Counted from the stretch's first letter, positions 15,294 through 23,359 are shown. The stretch is 45,348 nucleotides of DNA from Bdellovibrionales bacterium (GCA_018266335.1 JAFEAR010000017.1:1-45348); one strand, 5' to 3'. Notes: generated from the sequence alone by a model not told the origin. Numbers and translations are program-made.

Positions 15294-16526
15294 GTGAAAT
15301 TCAAGAAAGTGATTGGGCTAGCGGCGGTCGCAGGCTTGGCTGGTGGGCTCTATGCATGCGCATATGATCCACCGGTTGACGCGGGTGAGAGTCCAAAAGT
15401 TGAGCATCCAAATGCAAGTCCGACCCCCAAGCCCGCCGAGAAGCCACCTGAAAAGCCCACTCTTCAAGTGGCCGATAGCGTTGTGCCTCGGGCTACACTC
15501 GAAGAACTTGATGCGCCCAACGCCTATCAAGTTCACCTTGCGTGGACTCCCGACCCAGCAAGCTCTTCGCTTGTGATCTCGCGCGAGAATCTTGTCACCG
15601 GCGAGACCCTTCAAATCATCACCCTTGAATCTACAATCGCCGAATATGTCGATAGATCGGTTCAGCCAAAAACTTCCTACCGATATCATCTTGGCCGAAC
15701 GACGACATCGGGTTTTAAATCTGAAGCGATCGAAGCCCAAATTCCCATCGATTTTGTTGTGAATGGAAACATGGTCGTAAATGCTGTTGGCCCGGAGTTC
15801 AACCGACTTTGGATGCTACCGAATTCAACACTTCTCACCCAAGGCAGCGACCTTCGTATCGAAGTAAATGAAATTATCGCGCTCAACAATACGGCGATTG
15901 ATTCAGCTCCCGTTGGTAACGCCGCCCCCTACAACACTCCCGGACAAAGCGGCGGGAGCATAACCATTAAGGCTCAAGCGGCGACGGGGCGCTTAAAGAT
16001 TTTCGCGAACGGACAAAACGGCGGGCAAGGTGCTCCCGGCGTGAATGGAAATCCCGGAGGCAAGGGTCCCAAAGGGATGCCAGCCGAAACGGGACGAGAG
16101 TCTGGTACCGAATGTGAGCGTCACTGTCCCTCGCATCCTGTTTGTGTTCGTCAGCCTGGCAATGGCGGACAAGGTTCGCAAGGTATGCCTGGCGACATCG
16201 GCCACATTGGTCTTCAGGGCGGCGACTCTGCTCGCGTATTTGTTGCGGTACTGAATCCGAAGGATTTTGAAGTTATTCCCACAGTGAACCCTGGCTTCGG
16301 TGGACCTGGTGGAGTCGGCGGCAATGGAGGTCCTGGTGGTCCCGGCGGAGATCCTGGCGACACGAAGAGCCCCTGCGGAGATGCAGCCCCTGGCCCAGTA
16401 GGTGCCCGTGGTCCCCAAGGTCCCGTTGGTCCAACAGGCCAACGCGGTATTTTTCAACCCGTATGTTTAAAGCTCGGCGGCAGTCTTGTCGGAGACTGCA
16501 ACAGTTTCGCCGACATGACTCAGTGA
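15294..16526 (+). CDS. Collagen-like lipoprotein
   Basis: A lipoprotein of about 410 residues. From GTG 15294 the signal reads MKFKKVIGLAAVAGLAGGLY followed by the lipobox Cys. A longer GTG start at 15255 adds 13 hydrophilic residues and has AAGGA twelve bases upstream, so the start is ambiguous. After a Pro/Lys linker comes a fibronectin-III-like domain (YQVHLAWTPDPASSSLVISR ... YRYHLGR), then a beta-rich segment. Three blocks of collagen Gly-X-Y repeats follow (GAPGVNGNPGGKGPKG, GGPGGVGGNGGPGGPGG and GPVGARGPQGPVGPTG), interrupted by a Cys-rich insert (CERHCPSHPVC). Collagen repeats form trimeric rods, so this is probably a surface stalk or adhesin. It may help mating contact or surface exclusion, given its place between the palindrome and xis/int. 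Confidence 0.75.
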   Translation: MKFKKVIGLAAVAGLAGGLYACAYDPPVDAGESPKVEHPNASPTPKPAEKPPEKPTLQVADSVVPRATLEELDAPNAYQVHLAWTPDPASSSLVISRENLVTGETLQIITLESTIAEYVDRSVQPKTSYRYHLGRTTTSGFKSEAIEAQIPIDFVVNGNMVVNAVGPEFNRLWMLPNSTLLTQGSDLRIEVNEIIALNNTAIDSAPVGNAAPYNTPGQSGGSITIKAQAATGRLKIFANGQNGGQGAPGVNGNPGGKGPKGMPAETGRESGTECERHCPSHPVCVRQPGNGGQGSQGMPGDIGHIGLQGGDSARVFVAVLNPKDFEVIPTVNPGFGGPGGVGGNGGPGGPGGDPGDTKSPCGDAAPGPVGARGPQGPVGPTGQRGIFQPVCLKLGGSLVGDCNSFADMTQ

Positions 16527-16535
16527 GGTAGCCAC

Positions 16536-16835
16536 ATGAGTCGAGATTCAATCCGTTATAGAGCGAATAGCAGTATTGCTGTAGTCTCTGATTGCTCCGC
16601 AAAAAAGAGTGGCAATAACGTCACTTCGAACGAATTGTTCTTTGAAAGCTCAAGATGGTTAACTGCAAAGGAAGCCGCCGACTATCTCGGACTCGCCTCT
16701 GTTGGAGTACTTCGAAATTGGGTATCCCAAGGTCGAGTCCGCTTCTACAAGCTCGGTCGATCTCTTAGATTTCGAATCAGTGATTTGGATCTTCTAATAA
16801 GGCCTGCCTTTCAAATAGGGAGGTTCAGAGTATGA
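16536..16835 (+). CDS. Excisionase-like helix-turn-helix protein
   Basis: A 99-residue protein with a MerR-like HTH_17 domain at about residues 42-90 (WLTAKEAADYLGLASVGVLR, then KLGRSLRFRISDLD), the form of many excisionases. It would bend DNA at the element ends and bias the integrase toward excision. The N-terminal 40 residues are not conserved-looking. GAGG lies seven bases before ATG 16536, and its stop overlaps the integrase start as ATGA, a typical xis-int pair. Confidence 0.8.
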   Translation: MSRDSIRYRANSSIAVVSDCSAKKSGNNVTSNELFFESSRWLTAKEAADYLGLASVGVLRNWVSQGRVRFYKLGRSLRFRISDLDLLIRPAFQIGRFRV

Positions 16836-17980
16836 GTATGAAAGTCATTCCTTGCGTCAGCAAGGACGGCTCTTTGCAGTTTCAGATCAAATGCGATGTC
16901 AGAAGCAGCAGTAATCGAAATATTCGTGTGACTCGAGTGAGGAGCGGATTTTCCTCCGAAACGAGTGCACTTACGCAGGGGAAAGTTCTACTTAGGTCCT
17001 GCCAAGAACGAGTTCGAGAACTGGAAATCAAGGGGGCGACTATTGAAGGACTTATTGCAGTATGGATCAAACATCTGGCCCATACCCAGGTCGCAACAGA
17101 TGAAATTGGCTCAAAATATGTTTTTGACGCCAGGGGAACTCTGCGCAAGTGGTTACGGCCTTACCTTCATGTTCCAAGTTCGGATTTTTCGAGCTACATG
17201 CTGGGCGAAACAATCCGTCGAATGAAAGTCTGTCACATAAGTAATAGCCAACTCACCAAATTTCGAAGAATGGTTCGAGACCTTTTTGAGTTTGCCGTTG
17301 CTTACGGTCACGTACCCCCGGGAACCAAATCACCGACCTCAGAACTTAAGATAAAAAAGACGGCTGAATTTGTTCCAGAAATTCTTAGTCACACAGAGAT
17401 CGTTAGACTCCTTGAAGTTGCAACCCGTGAACGCCACCCTTGGCGGCACGTATGGGCTCTTGCCCTACTGACGGGAATGCGAGCCGGAGAACTCTACGCT
17501 CTTGAGTGGAGCGACTTGGATCTCGAAAACAAACTCATCCGGGTGTCTAAGTCCTACCAGACTTTTACGGGCATCGTTAAATCAACTAAGGCCGGTTACT
17601 GGCGAGACATCCCCATCAGCGAAGAGCTGATGGGGGTCTTGGATGATTTACGAGCGGTGACTAGTTCCGAATCCTACGTAGTCCCCAGATTCCCAGAAAT
17701 GATGGATGGACGGCAGGCCAAGGTTCTTCGCATTTTTTGCGAAAAACAGGGTCTACCGTCGATTCGCTTTCATACCCTGAGGGCTTGTTTCGCGACTCAA
17801 CTCCTTAGGCAAGGTGTCGAAGCGGTCAAGGTCATGAAAGTCTGCGGATGGCGGGATCTATCAACTATGCAGCGCTATGTAAGGCTTGCAGGGGTAGAAG
17901 TGCAGGGGGTAACGGATAAGTTATCTCTACTTCCACGCTTCAATCTGGGTGCCCAAGTTGTGCCCATCCGTGGGGTCTAA
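16832..17980 (+). CDS. Tyrosine recombinase/integrase of the element
   Basis: A 382-residue phage-type integrase. It has an N-terminal arm-binding part, a SAM-like core-binding domain (about residues 65-180) and a catalytic domain with Arg217 (LTGMRAGELYALEW), Lys253 (STKAGYWRDIPI), His314-x2-Arg317 (FHTLRACFATQLLR), Trp340 (CGWRDLSTMQ) in place of the second His, and the nucleophile Tyr349 (QRYVRLAG). All catalytic residues are present; Trp for the second His is common. It should catalyse site-specific integration and excision of the conjugative element. The att core was not identified; it is expected close by, downstream of this gene. Confidence 0.93.
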   Translation: MSMKVIPCVSKDGSLQFQIKCDVRSSSNRNIRVTRVRSGFSSETSALTQGKVLLRSCQERVRELEIKGATIEGLIAVWIKHLAHTQVATDEIGSKYVFDARGTLRKWLRPYLHVPSSDFSSYMLGETIRRMKVCHISNSQLTKFRRMVRDLFEFAVAYGHVPPGTKSPTSELKIKKTAEFVPEILSHTEIVRLLEVATRERHPWRHVWALALLTGMRAGELYALEWSDLDLENKLIRVSKSYQTFTGIVKSTKAGYWRDIPISEELMGVLDDLRAVTSSESYVVPRFPEMMDGRQAKVLRIFCEKQGLPSIRFHTLRACFATQLLRQGVEAVKVMKVCGWRDLSTMQRYVRLAGVEVQGVTDKLSLLPRFNLGAQVVPIRGV

Positions 17981-18021
17981 AATAAGTGGACATAATCCGA
18001 ATGGGGCTGTACTTTGGGAAA

Positions 18022-18087
18022 GGTTGGAGGCTTACTCCAACCCGAGCAGCCGGAAGCTGCCGATAGCCTTAACCCTTTCGCGTTAAG
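18022..18087 (+). repeat. Cluster of three hairpins downstream of the integrase
   Basis: Three inverted repeats follow one another. GGTTGGAG/CTCCAACC (18022-18029 with 18035-18042) is a perfect 8 bp. GCAGC/GCTGC spans 18046-18050 with 18056-18060. CTTAAC/GTTAAG spans 18068-18073 with 18082-18087. None has a T-tract. The place directly after int suggests an attachment-site region or a structured RNA end; this is not a recognised tRNA. Confidence 0.5.
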
Positions 18088-18092
18088 CGCTG

Positions 18093-18118
18093 TGGCGGGG
18101 TGCCGCTCCGCCATTTTT
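18093..18118 (+). terminator. Rho-independent terminator after the integrase
   Basis: TGGCGG (18093-18098) pairs with CCGCCA (18108-18113), the loop can add further G-C pairs, and TTTTT (18114-18118) follows directly. It ends the + strand lipoprotein/xis/int transcription unit before the convergent gene at 18197. Confidence 0.75.
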
Positions 18119-18196
18119 CAAAGTGGTCTCAGGTGGTTTGAGAGAGTGACACTCTCAGTAGATTCCAAAAAGTTGCATGGGGTTTGCTATATCAAC

Positions 18197-19858
18197 CTAC
18201 CGTCCCACACTATTCAGGCGCTGCTCAGCGGCCATTCGCACGAATTCATTTGGATCGCTCTTTGCGATATCGCGCCAGGATTTAATATTTTCGGGTGTCG
18301 CCTTTTTTGTTGGATCCAATACTGCCGACCGCCGCATTTCCGGATTTTGTTCAGGGGAATAACCAATATTTTCGTGCGCCGACATTTTCGAACGCACCTT
18401 AGCATCATCCAAACGCTGCTGGGCCGCCAACCGAACGAACGCATTTGGATCGTTTTTTGCGATATCTCGCCAAGAGCTCACGTTCTCGGGTGTCGAAGCA
18501 AGAGAGGGGTTTAATACCGCGGCTCGCCGCTCTTCAGAATTTTGCATTGGAAAATATCCAATGTTGTCGTGTGCGGTGACTTTAGCTTGCAACTTAGCCT
18601 GGTTTGCCTTTTGCCGGGAGAAGGACAAAGACGGCCGCGAAGATACCGGACCATACTTACGCAGCAATATTTTTGCTGCATTGATAACTTCCAAATTGAT
18701 AGTACCAAATTCGGTGTAGTGCTTAGTTCCCGCAGCCAAAGACTGCAGATTCGCCACGTTCACCTTGCCATTTGCATAGAGGCTGGTGTCGAGCAAAAGA
18801 GTATCTCGCACCTCCTTGCCCACATTCTTTAAGTCTGGCAATAGCGGATGACTCTCGATAATACGCTGTCTGGCCGCCATTCGAACGATTTCGTTGGGAT
18901 CGTTTTCTGCGATCTCGCGCCACGACTTTAAATTCTTGGGTGTTGCCTTTTTAGAAGGGTCTAGCACCGCTGCTCTCCGCTCCGTAGGATTTTGCGCAGA
19001 CGAATACCCAATTTGTTTGTGCTCGGACATTCGCGAACGCGTTTCGACATCATCCAGCCGCTGCCGAGCAGCGATTCTAACAAATTCACTCGGATCGGTG
19101 TCGGCAATGTCTCGCCACGACTTTATGTTTTCGGGCGTTGCCGTCTTAGCAGGATCCAACACCGCCCGGCGACGCTCGTCCGAGTTTTGTTGCGTAGAAT
19201 ATCCAAGATTTTCATGATTGGTCATCTTGGAGCGCAATTCGGTATCGGTCGCTTGTTGCTGCGCCAGACTCAAGGACGGCCGCGAAGATACCGGACCATA
19301 CTTGCGCAGCAATAGTTTGGCGCCTTGGATAACCTCGAAGTTGCTACGCCCAAGACTAGGATAAAATTTGCGGCCATCGACTAAGCGCTGCAAAACTTCA
19401 ACGTTTACCGTTTCATTTTGATAGAGATCACCATCTAGCAATAGAGCACTGCGGACCTCCGGCCTTACATTTTCCAAATCCGACAACAGAGGATGACTCT
19501 GAATAATTCTCTCATTAGCCGCCATTCGAACTAATTCGTTAGGATCGTTTTCGGCGATCTCGCGCCACGATCGAATGTTTTCAGGAGTCGCCTTTTGGGA
19601 AGAATCCAGCACCGCCGCACGCCGCTGCATGGGACTTTCGCCAATCGAATACCCAATATTGGGATGCGACTTCATTTTGGAAATGCGTTGTAGGATATCC
19701 CTACGATCAGCGACTTCAACCCCTCCGGCCTTAAGAACGCGCGCATTCGTTAAAAGTGAAATAATTTCTGGACCACAAACTCCATCCGCGGCGAACGCAC
19801 TCCAGGAGTGGCAAACCAAGGCGAGTAGAAGGATTTGATGTGCCGATTTGGGCTGCAT
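18197..19858 (-). CDS. Exported repeat protein with five ~57-residue units and an internal duplication
   Basis: About 553 residues after a Sec signal peptide (QILLLALVCHSWSAFAA). Five copies of a unit with consensus HxNIGYSxxQNPxxRRxAVL, then ATPENIKSWRDIAENDPN, then EFVRMAAxQRL, are visible. They are probably helical, HEAT-like repeats. A second domain (HPLLxDLxNV ... LLRKYGPVSSRPSLS) occurs twice, giving the order R1-X1-R2-R3-X2-R4-R5, so an R-X-R block was duplicated. The start at 19858 is chosen for GGAGG nine bases upstream. The likely location is periplasmic or secreted. No catalytic motif was seen; a scaffold or binding role is a guess. It is cotranscribed with the upstream exported protein gene. 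Confidence 0.75.
   Translation of the reverse strand: MQPKSAHQILLLALVCHSWSAFAADGVCGPEIISLLTNARVLKAGGVEVADRRDILQRISKMKSHPNIGYSIGESPMQRRAAVLDSSQKATPENIRSWREIAENDPNELVRMAANERIIQSHPLLSDLENVRPEVRSALLLDGDLYQNETVNVEVLQRLVDGRKFYPSLGRSNFEVIQGAKLLLRKYGPVSSRPSLSLAQQQATDTELRSKMTNHENLGYSTQQNSDERRRAVLDPAKTATPENIKSWRDIADTDPSEFVRIAARQRLDDVETRSRMSEHKQIGYSSAQNPTERRAAVLDPSKKATPKNLKSWREIAENDPNEIVRMAARQRIIESHPLLPDLKNVGKEVRDTLLLDTSLYANGKVNVANLQSLAAGTKHYTEFGTINLEVINAAKILLRKYGPVSSRPSLSFSRQKANQAKLQAKVTAHDNIGYFPMQNSEERRAAVLNPSLASTPENVSSWRDIAKNDPNAFVRLAAQQRLDDAKVRSKMSAHENIGYSPEQNPEMRRSAVLDPTKKATPENIKSWRDIAKSDPNEFVRMAAEQRLNSVGR
18630..18658. repeat. 29-bp direct repeat, copy 1
   Basis: A 29-base stretch is identical to 19275-19303. 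On the coding strand it encodes the KYGPVSSRPSL end of domain X2. Identity at the DNA level points to a recent duplication or gene conversion inside the repeat protein gene. Confidence 0.85.
19275..19303. repeat. 29-bp direct repeat, copy 2
   Basis: This is identical to 18630-18658 and encodes the matching KYGPVSSRPSL end of domain X1 in the same gene, 645 bp away. Confidence 0.85.
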
Positions 19859-19917
19859 CTTTTTGTGCCTCCATCTTCCTTCTGCTTGCCTTGTTTTGCC
19901 CAAACTTAACCGTAACG

Positions 19918-20715
19918 TCAGAGTGCCTTCTGAAATAGAGGAACACTTAAATTCAGAATCTTGAGGAATTGTTCAGTCTCCGCGGATCCATAAACGAGCT
20001 TGGGCTCATGTTCACCATCCCTGACTCCCCACACGACGCCAAGATAAGCGCCATCGATGAGTTTTTCCAGGTCTGCTCTCAAGTCTTCTCCAGCCCTCAC
20101 TCCCCGAGAGCAATAGCGTTCGCGAAACTTGAAGAACTCTTGCCCGTGCTGGTCAATATTACTCGCAAAATCGACGTAGGCGACTCTTTCGATCTCCTCG
20201 TGCTGCCGGTATATTTTGGTCAATTCAGCCGGCGAAAGAAATCCACCTTCATAGGAACTCTTCTTCCAAAATTGCGGGTCGCCCCAAAAGGCAAGATTTC
20301 GGACCGCATAATGAAGTGACTGGAGCTTTTCGAACTGTCTCTGCCGTGGCAAAAAAGCGAGAGTCGGACTTGGCTTCCCGCCCGGGCAGTATTCGGCAAA
20401 CATATTCCGATACTCGTCGGTCCCCGCATCGTGCTTCAACTTCTCCACCACTGGCGAAATATTGCGACAGAGATTTTCCAAAATTTGTCGATTATAGGGA
20501 ACATTTTTTTGCGAAAGCTTCGTTAACTTTTGCCGCCCCTTAAGAATAATCGGCTCGATTGAACTCAATGCCCCGCAAAGACTTTCGAAAGTTTCATCTC
20601 CCGCAGAACGGCCCTCCGTTACACTGCTGGCGTCGCCTCCCCGTCCATGCTCGACATCAGTCGCCAAGGCCGCAGCAGAATAAATTGCCAACAAAAGACC
20701 AAGTGCAAATTGCAT
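19918..20715 (-). CDS. Exported protein of unknown function with GxGGD motif
   Basis: A 265-residue protein with signal peptide MQFALGLLLAIYSAAALA, then TDVEHGRGGDASS. The GRGGD just after cleavage resembles the HEKGNGGD start of the exported protein at 21636. The rest is soluble and mostly helical, with five Cys residues (such as FESLCGAL, ENLCRNIS, AEYCPGG), compatible with disulfides. The ribosome-binding site is remarkable: a run of ten G (on the coding strand) ending six bases before ATG. It precedes the repeat protein gene by 59 bases, probably as one operon. No family was recognised. Confidence 0.65.
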   Translation of the reverse strand: MQFALGLLLAIYSAAALATDVEHGRGGDASSVTEGRSAGDETFESLCGALSSIEPIILKGRQKLTKLSQKNVPYNRQILENLCRNISPVVEKLKHDAGTDEYRNMFAEYCPGGKPSPTLAFLPRQRQFEKLQSLHYAVRNLAFWGDPQFWKKSSYEGGFLSPAELTKIYRQHEEIERVAYVDFASNIDQHGQEFFKFRERYCSRGVRAGEDLRADLEKLIDGAYLGVVWGVRDGEHEPKLVYGSAETEQFLKILNLSVPLFQKAL

Positions 20716-20721
20716 AGAGTT

Positions 20722-20731
20722 CCCCCCCCCC
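20722..20731. repeat. Ten-base homopolymer (G on the minus strand) in a ribosome-binding site
   Basis: Ten consecutive C on the + strand read as G10 in the transcript and occupy the Shine-Dalgarno position six bases before the start at 20715. Tracts of this length slip during replication, which would change spacing to the start codon and so the translation rate. Confidence 0.8.
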
Positions 20732-20871
20732 TTTTTAGAAGTTTAATCCCAATCGACCTAAGTGAGTTGAGCGGTCGCATAAAATCCGCGGCAGTCGTAC
20801 GCCGCACCACGCAAAGAACTTGAAAGTATTTGAACCTTGACTAGATTTACCCCCAACCAGAACTTGTTGCA

Positions 20872-21639
20872 GTGAAAAATGAAGCACCTTACTACATAAC
20901 CAAACTCAACGATGTCTATCGTTCAAAAAAGGCGAAGAATCCGGCTTACTCTCTGCGCGCTTTCGCTCGCGATTTGGGAATTCACTCCTCATCCCTATCC
21001 GCAATTCTTAAAAACAAACGGCCTCTGCCTGCAGCGGCACTAAATTGTCTAACCAACAATTTTAATCTTTCCAGAGCTGAAAATGACAGAGTCAAGAAGA
21101 GCGCCCAAACGGAAGTAGCCAGAACTACAATTGCAGGCTCAGTTTATGCACGGGTTTTGCGCAGCTGGGAACACTTTGCCATTCTTTCTCTTATGGACAG
21201 CATCGATTTTAAATCCGACCAAAAATGGATTGGTATGCGCCTGGGAATAACTCCAAAGCGAGCCCGGGAGTGCCTTGCTCATTTGGAAGCCTGCGGGCTC
21301 ATTCGGCGCGATGCTAGCAATTCATTCGTTAAGACCGAATTCAACACCAATACTAGCGAAGACGTTCCCTCATCGGCTCTGGTGGCCGGTCATCTAGCCG
21401 AAATCGATATCGCTCGCCGTCAGATAAAAAGAATTTCTGCCGACCTACGCGATTATTCATCGGTCTCGCTATGCATTGCCCCGCAAATGCTTCCCAAGGC
21501 GAAGCGAATGATTCGGGAGTTTAGAAAAATGCTGATCCAAGAACTTGAAGCCACTCCCGGATCGGAGGTCTACATGGCTTGCATTCAAATGTTTCCGGTA
21601 TCCACGCTAAAACACAAAGCAAAGCGAGAAATCAAATGA
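20872..21639 (+). CDS. TIGR02147-family regulator
   Basis: A 255-residue regulator of the TIGR02147 family. YSLRAFARDLGIHSSSLSAI followed by LKNKRPLP is the N-terminal HTH; DSIDFKSDQKWIGMRLGITP, then ARECLAHLEACGLIRRD, is a winged-helix element. The C-terminal DYSSVSLCIAPQMLPKAKRM ... VYMACIQMFPVS is the typical family end. The GTG start at 20872 lacks a good Shine-Dalgarno sequence, so the true start may differ slightly. The stop overlaps the start of the next, exported, protein as ATGA. TIGR02147 regulators often sit next to one exported protein, and control of that gene or of the divergent operon is likely. Confidence 0.8.
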   Translation: MKNEAPYYITKLNDVYRSKKAKNPAYSLRAFARDLGIHSSSLSAILKNKRPLPAAALNCLTNNFNLSRAENDRVKKSAQTEVARTTIAGSVYARVLRSWEHFAILSLMDSIDFKSDQKWIGMRLGITPKRARECLAHLEACGLIRRDASNSFVKTEFNTNTSEDVPSSALVAGHLAEIDIARRQIKRISADLRDYSSVSLCIAPQMLPKAKRMIREFRKMLIQELEATPGSEVYMACIQMFPVSTLKHKAKREIK

Positions 21640-22304
21640 CTACCCTCCACCGAATATTTCTTTTAGGTGTTTTTATGTCTTTCACTGCATTCGCAGGTCA
21701 CGAAAAAGGAAACGGCGGAGACTGCGTTATTTTGCGTAACGAGGAAATTCTCTTAATCGACTTCTTTGAAGGATCTCTCACTTCTCCTAAGGAACAGATT
21801 GCAAAGCCGGGCTTTTTCAACCAATTTATTTGGCAGGAGATTAGATCGCTTTCGGGAGTGCATCGTCCATTTTTTTTTGAAAATGAGTCCGACACTTCCG
21901 CCGCCGGCCAACTAACTGCCGCACTTTCGCGCATACAAACTCGCGACCCCAACTTCGTAAAGGCTTTTCTGGATCATTCTAAACGACTCAATTGGGCCCA
22001 AACCAATGAATCCATCCCAGCCCACGACGATTTTCTGAACGCAGACAAAATTGACGCCCTCGGCAAACGTATCGGTTGCGCCAATGCTCTTCGGGACCAA
22101 ATTTGGCTCGCACCCGAATCCGATCGCCTGTCACCCATTCACCAAGCTGGCCTTTATTTTCATGAAGTAGTCTATTGGATGCAGCGAACCAAATACGATG
22201 ATCGATATGCCAACGTCTCTGACATTGTACGTCTGACTACCCGATGGTCTTTTAGCGATAACATAAATGCGCTAACGCCAGATATTTTCGGATTTTTCTA
22301 TTGA
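21636..22304 (+). CDS. Exported protein of unknown function with GNGGD motif
   Basis: About 222 residues. The signal peptide TLHRIFLLGVFMSFTAFA is followed by GHEKGNGGDCVILRNEEILL, a start typical of exported proteins in Bdellovibrionota. A later FHEVVYWMQRTKYDD contains HE but not a complete HExxH, so a zinc protease is not supported. The ATG at 21636 overlaps the regulator stop; the longer frame from 21579 lies inside that gene. Function unknown, probably periplasmic or secreted, regulated together with the TIGR02147 gene. Confidence 0.65.
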   Translation: MTTLHRIFLLGVFMSFTAFAGHEKGNGGDCVILRNEEILLIDFFEGSLTSPKEQIAKPGFFNQFIWQEIRSLSGVHRPFFFENESDTSAAGQLTAALSRIQTRDPNFVKAFLDHSKRLNWAQTNESIPAHDDFLNADKIDALGKRIGCANALRDQIWLAPESDRLSPIHQAGLYFHEVVYWMQRTKYDDRYANVSDIVRLTTRWSFSDNINALTPDIFGFFY

Positions 22305-22307
22305 AGA

Positions 22308-22718
22308 TTACTTACGCGCCGGAACAATCATCCACGCGTAAAAATACGAGCCCAGACCCAAACCGCCACAGAGCAAAGAAAGCAGATAAATAAAGCGAAT
22401 CCACGCGGAGTCGATTTTTAAGAATTCGGCCAGGCCGCCGCACACGCCCGCTACCCGGCGGTCGGCAAGGCTGCGTTGAAAGGGATCGTGCGGCAGGTCA
22501 CCACCTTCGGTCACGCCGGCCGAGCTGGCCGAGGGCAATGCAATCCACAACGCGAGGTACAAAAACACCCCCACTCCGGCCAGCGACATAATCAGCAAGG
22601 CCACCGTACGCGTGGCCGACACGGACCAGCCCTTGTTGAGCGCGATACCGGCGCAAACGCCGCCGACACTTTTATGTCGAGAAGAACGATAGATTTTTTG
22701 GGGCGAGGCATTGCTCAT
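22308..22718 (-). CDS. Tandem PspC-domain membrane protein
   Basis: A 136-residue protein with two PspC domains. The first (about 8-62) reads YRSSRHKSVGGVCAGIALNK with TRTVALLIMSLAGVGVFLYL; the second (about 82-136) reads RSLADRRVAGVCGGLAEFLK with WIRFIYLLSLLCGGLGLGSY. Each has a membrane helix. PspC proteins sense or buffer envelope stress; here no PspA/PspB partner is adjacent. The 3' end faces the exported protein gene ending at 22304, with three bases between them. Domain assignment is firm; function is inferred from the family. Confidence 0.85.
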   Translation of the reverse strand: MSNASPQKIYRSSRHKSVGGVCAGIALNKGWSVSATRTVALLIMSLAGVGVFLYLALWIALPSASSAGVTEGGDLPHDPFQRSLADRRVAGVCGGLAEFLKIDSAWIRFIYLLSLLCGGLGLGSYFYAWMIVPARK

Positions 22719-22749
22719 ACCTCACCCATATAACTTTAGCGCGCGCGAA

Positions 22750-23262
22750 TCAAAGCGAAGCGTCCGTTACCTTACAATCGTACACGGCATAACCTAAGCT
22801 ACCGTTGCCACCGCAGTCGAAGTCGAAAGACTCGCGCACACTGGCCGTTTTGGTTTCTGGATATAAGCGCACTCCATAGCTGAAATGATCCCACCCATCG
22901 GCATTGATGTAGAAACCATTGTAGCCTCCCTCACGCCCCGTCTTAACTTTCGACACCGTAACATCGAAGTCGCGACTACTGCTTGGCACCGACCACTTTT
23001 CGTAGCCATCAACGGATCCCGAGACCACACCATCCGGTGAGATGGTTAAGTTAAAGGATTCGAGTGAACTTTTCTCAATGGCTCCGTCGTCGCCGGAACG
23101 ATTGCGCGCTTCCGGATGTTCTTTAAGCTTTTTATTCACCAGCTCACTAGTCTTGGATTTGTTTTGCTTGCAGACCCACTTTTGCGCAGCTGGCTCCGCA
23201 GCCAAGCTACCAACCGAAGCTACCAAACCAGCGCCCAAAAATAATTTTAAAACTTTGCCCAT
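22750..23262 (-). CDS. Exported protein of unknown function
   Basis: A 170-residue protein with signal peptide KVLKLFLGAGLVASVGSLAA. The mature part is rich in beta-strand patterns (FNLTISPDGVVSGSVDGYEK, VRLYPETKTASVRESFDFDC) with three Cys, and no recognised domain. GGGAGGAAATAAA gives a strong Shine-Dalgarno sequence. It may be a small periplasmic beta-sandwich protein. It opens a leftward run of small exported proteins, with the PspC gene next downstream. Confidence 0.6.
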   Translation of the reverse strand: MGKVLKLFLGAGLVASVGSLAAEPAAQKWVCKQNKSKTSELVNKKLKEHPEARNRSGDDGAIEKSSLESFNLTISPDGVVSGSVDGYEKWSVPSSSRDFDVTVSKVKTGREGGYNGFYINADGWDHFSYGVRLYPETKTASVRESFDFDCGGNGSLGYAVYDCKVTDASL

Positions 23263-23359
23263 TTTATTTCCTCCCTGCGCTCATTATGTAGGCGTCTCGG
23301 AAAAAACGCGAGCCTCGGAGCAGAGTACGAATAGCGCTACAAGCCTGGCACGTTGATCG

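Noticed and set aside
17981..18196. tRNA gene or tRNA 3' end as integration target
   Set aside because: Hairpins are present, but no cloverleaf, no T-loop GGTTCGA and no CCA end could be found.
18197..19858. Repeat units as a CRISPR array or tandem satellite
   Set aside because: The repeats are diverged at the DNA level, in one open frame, and separated irregularly; they are protein repeats.
21636..22304. Exported protein as a zinc metalloprotease (FHEVVYW)
   Set aside because: The second His of HExxH is missing and no third ligand pattern was seen.
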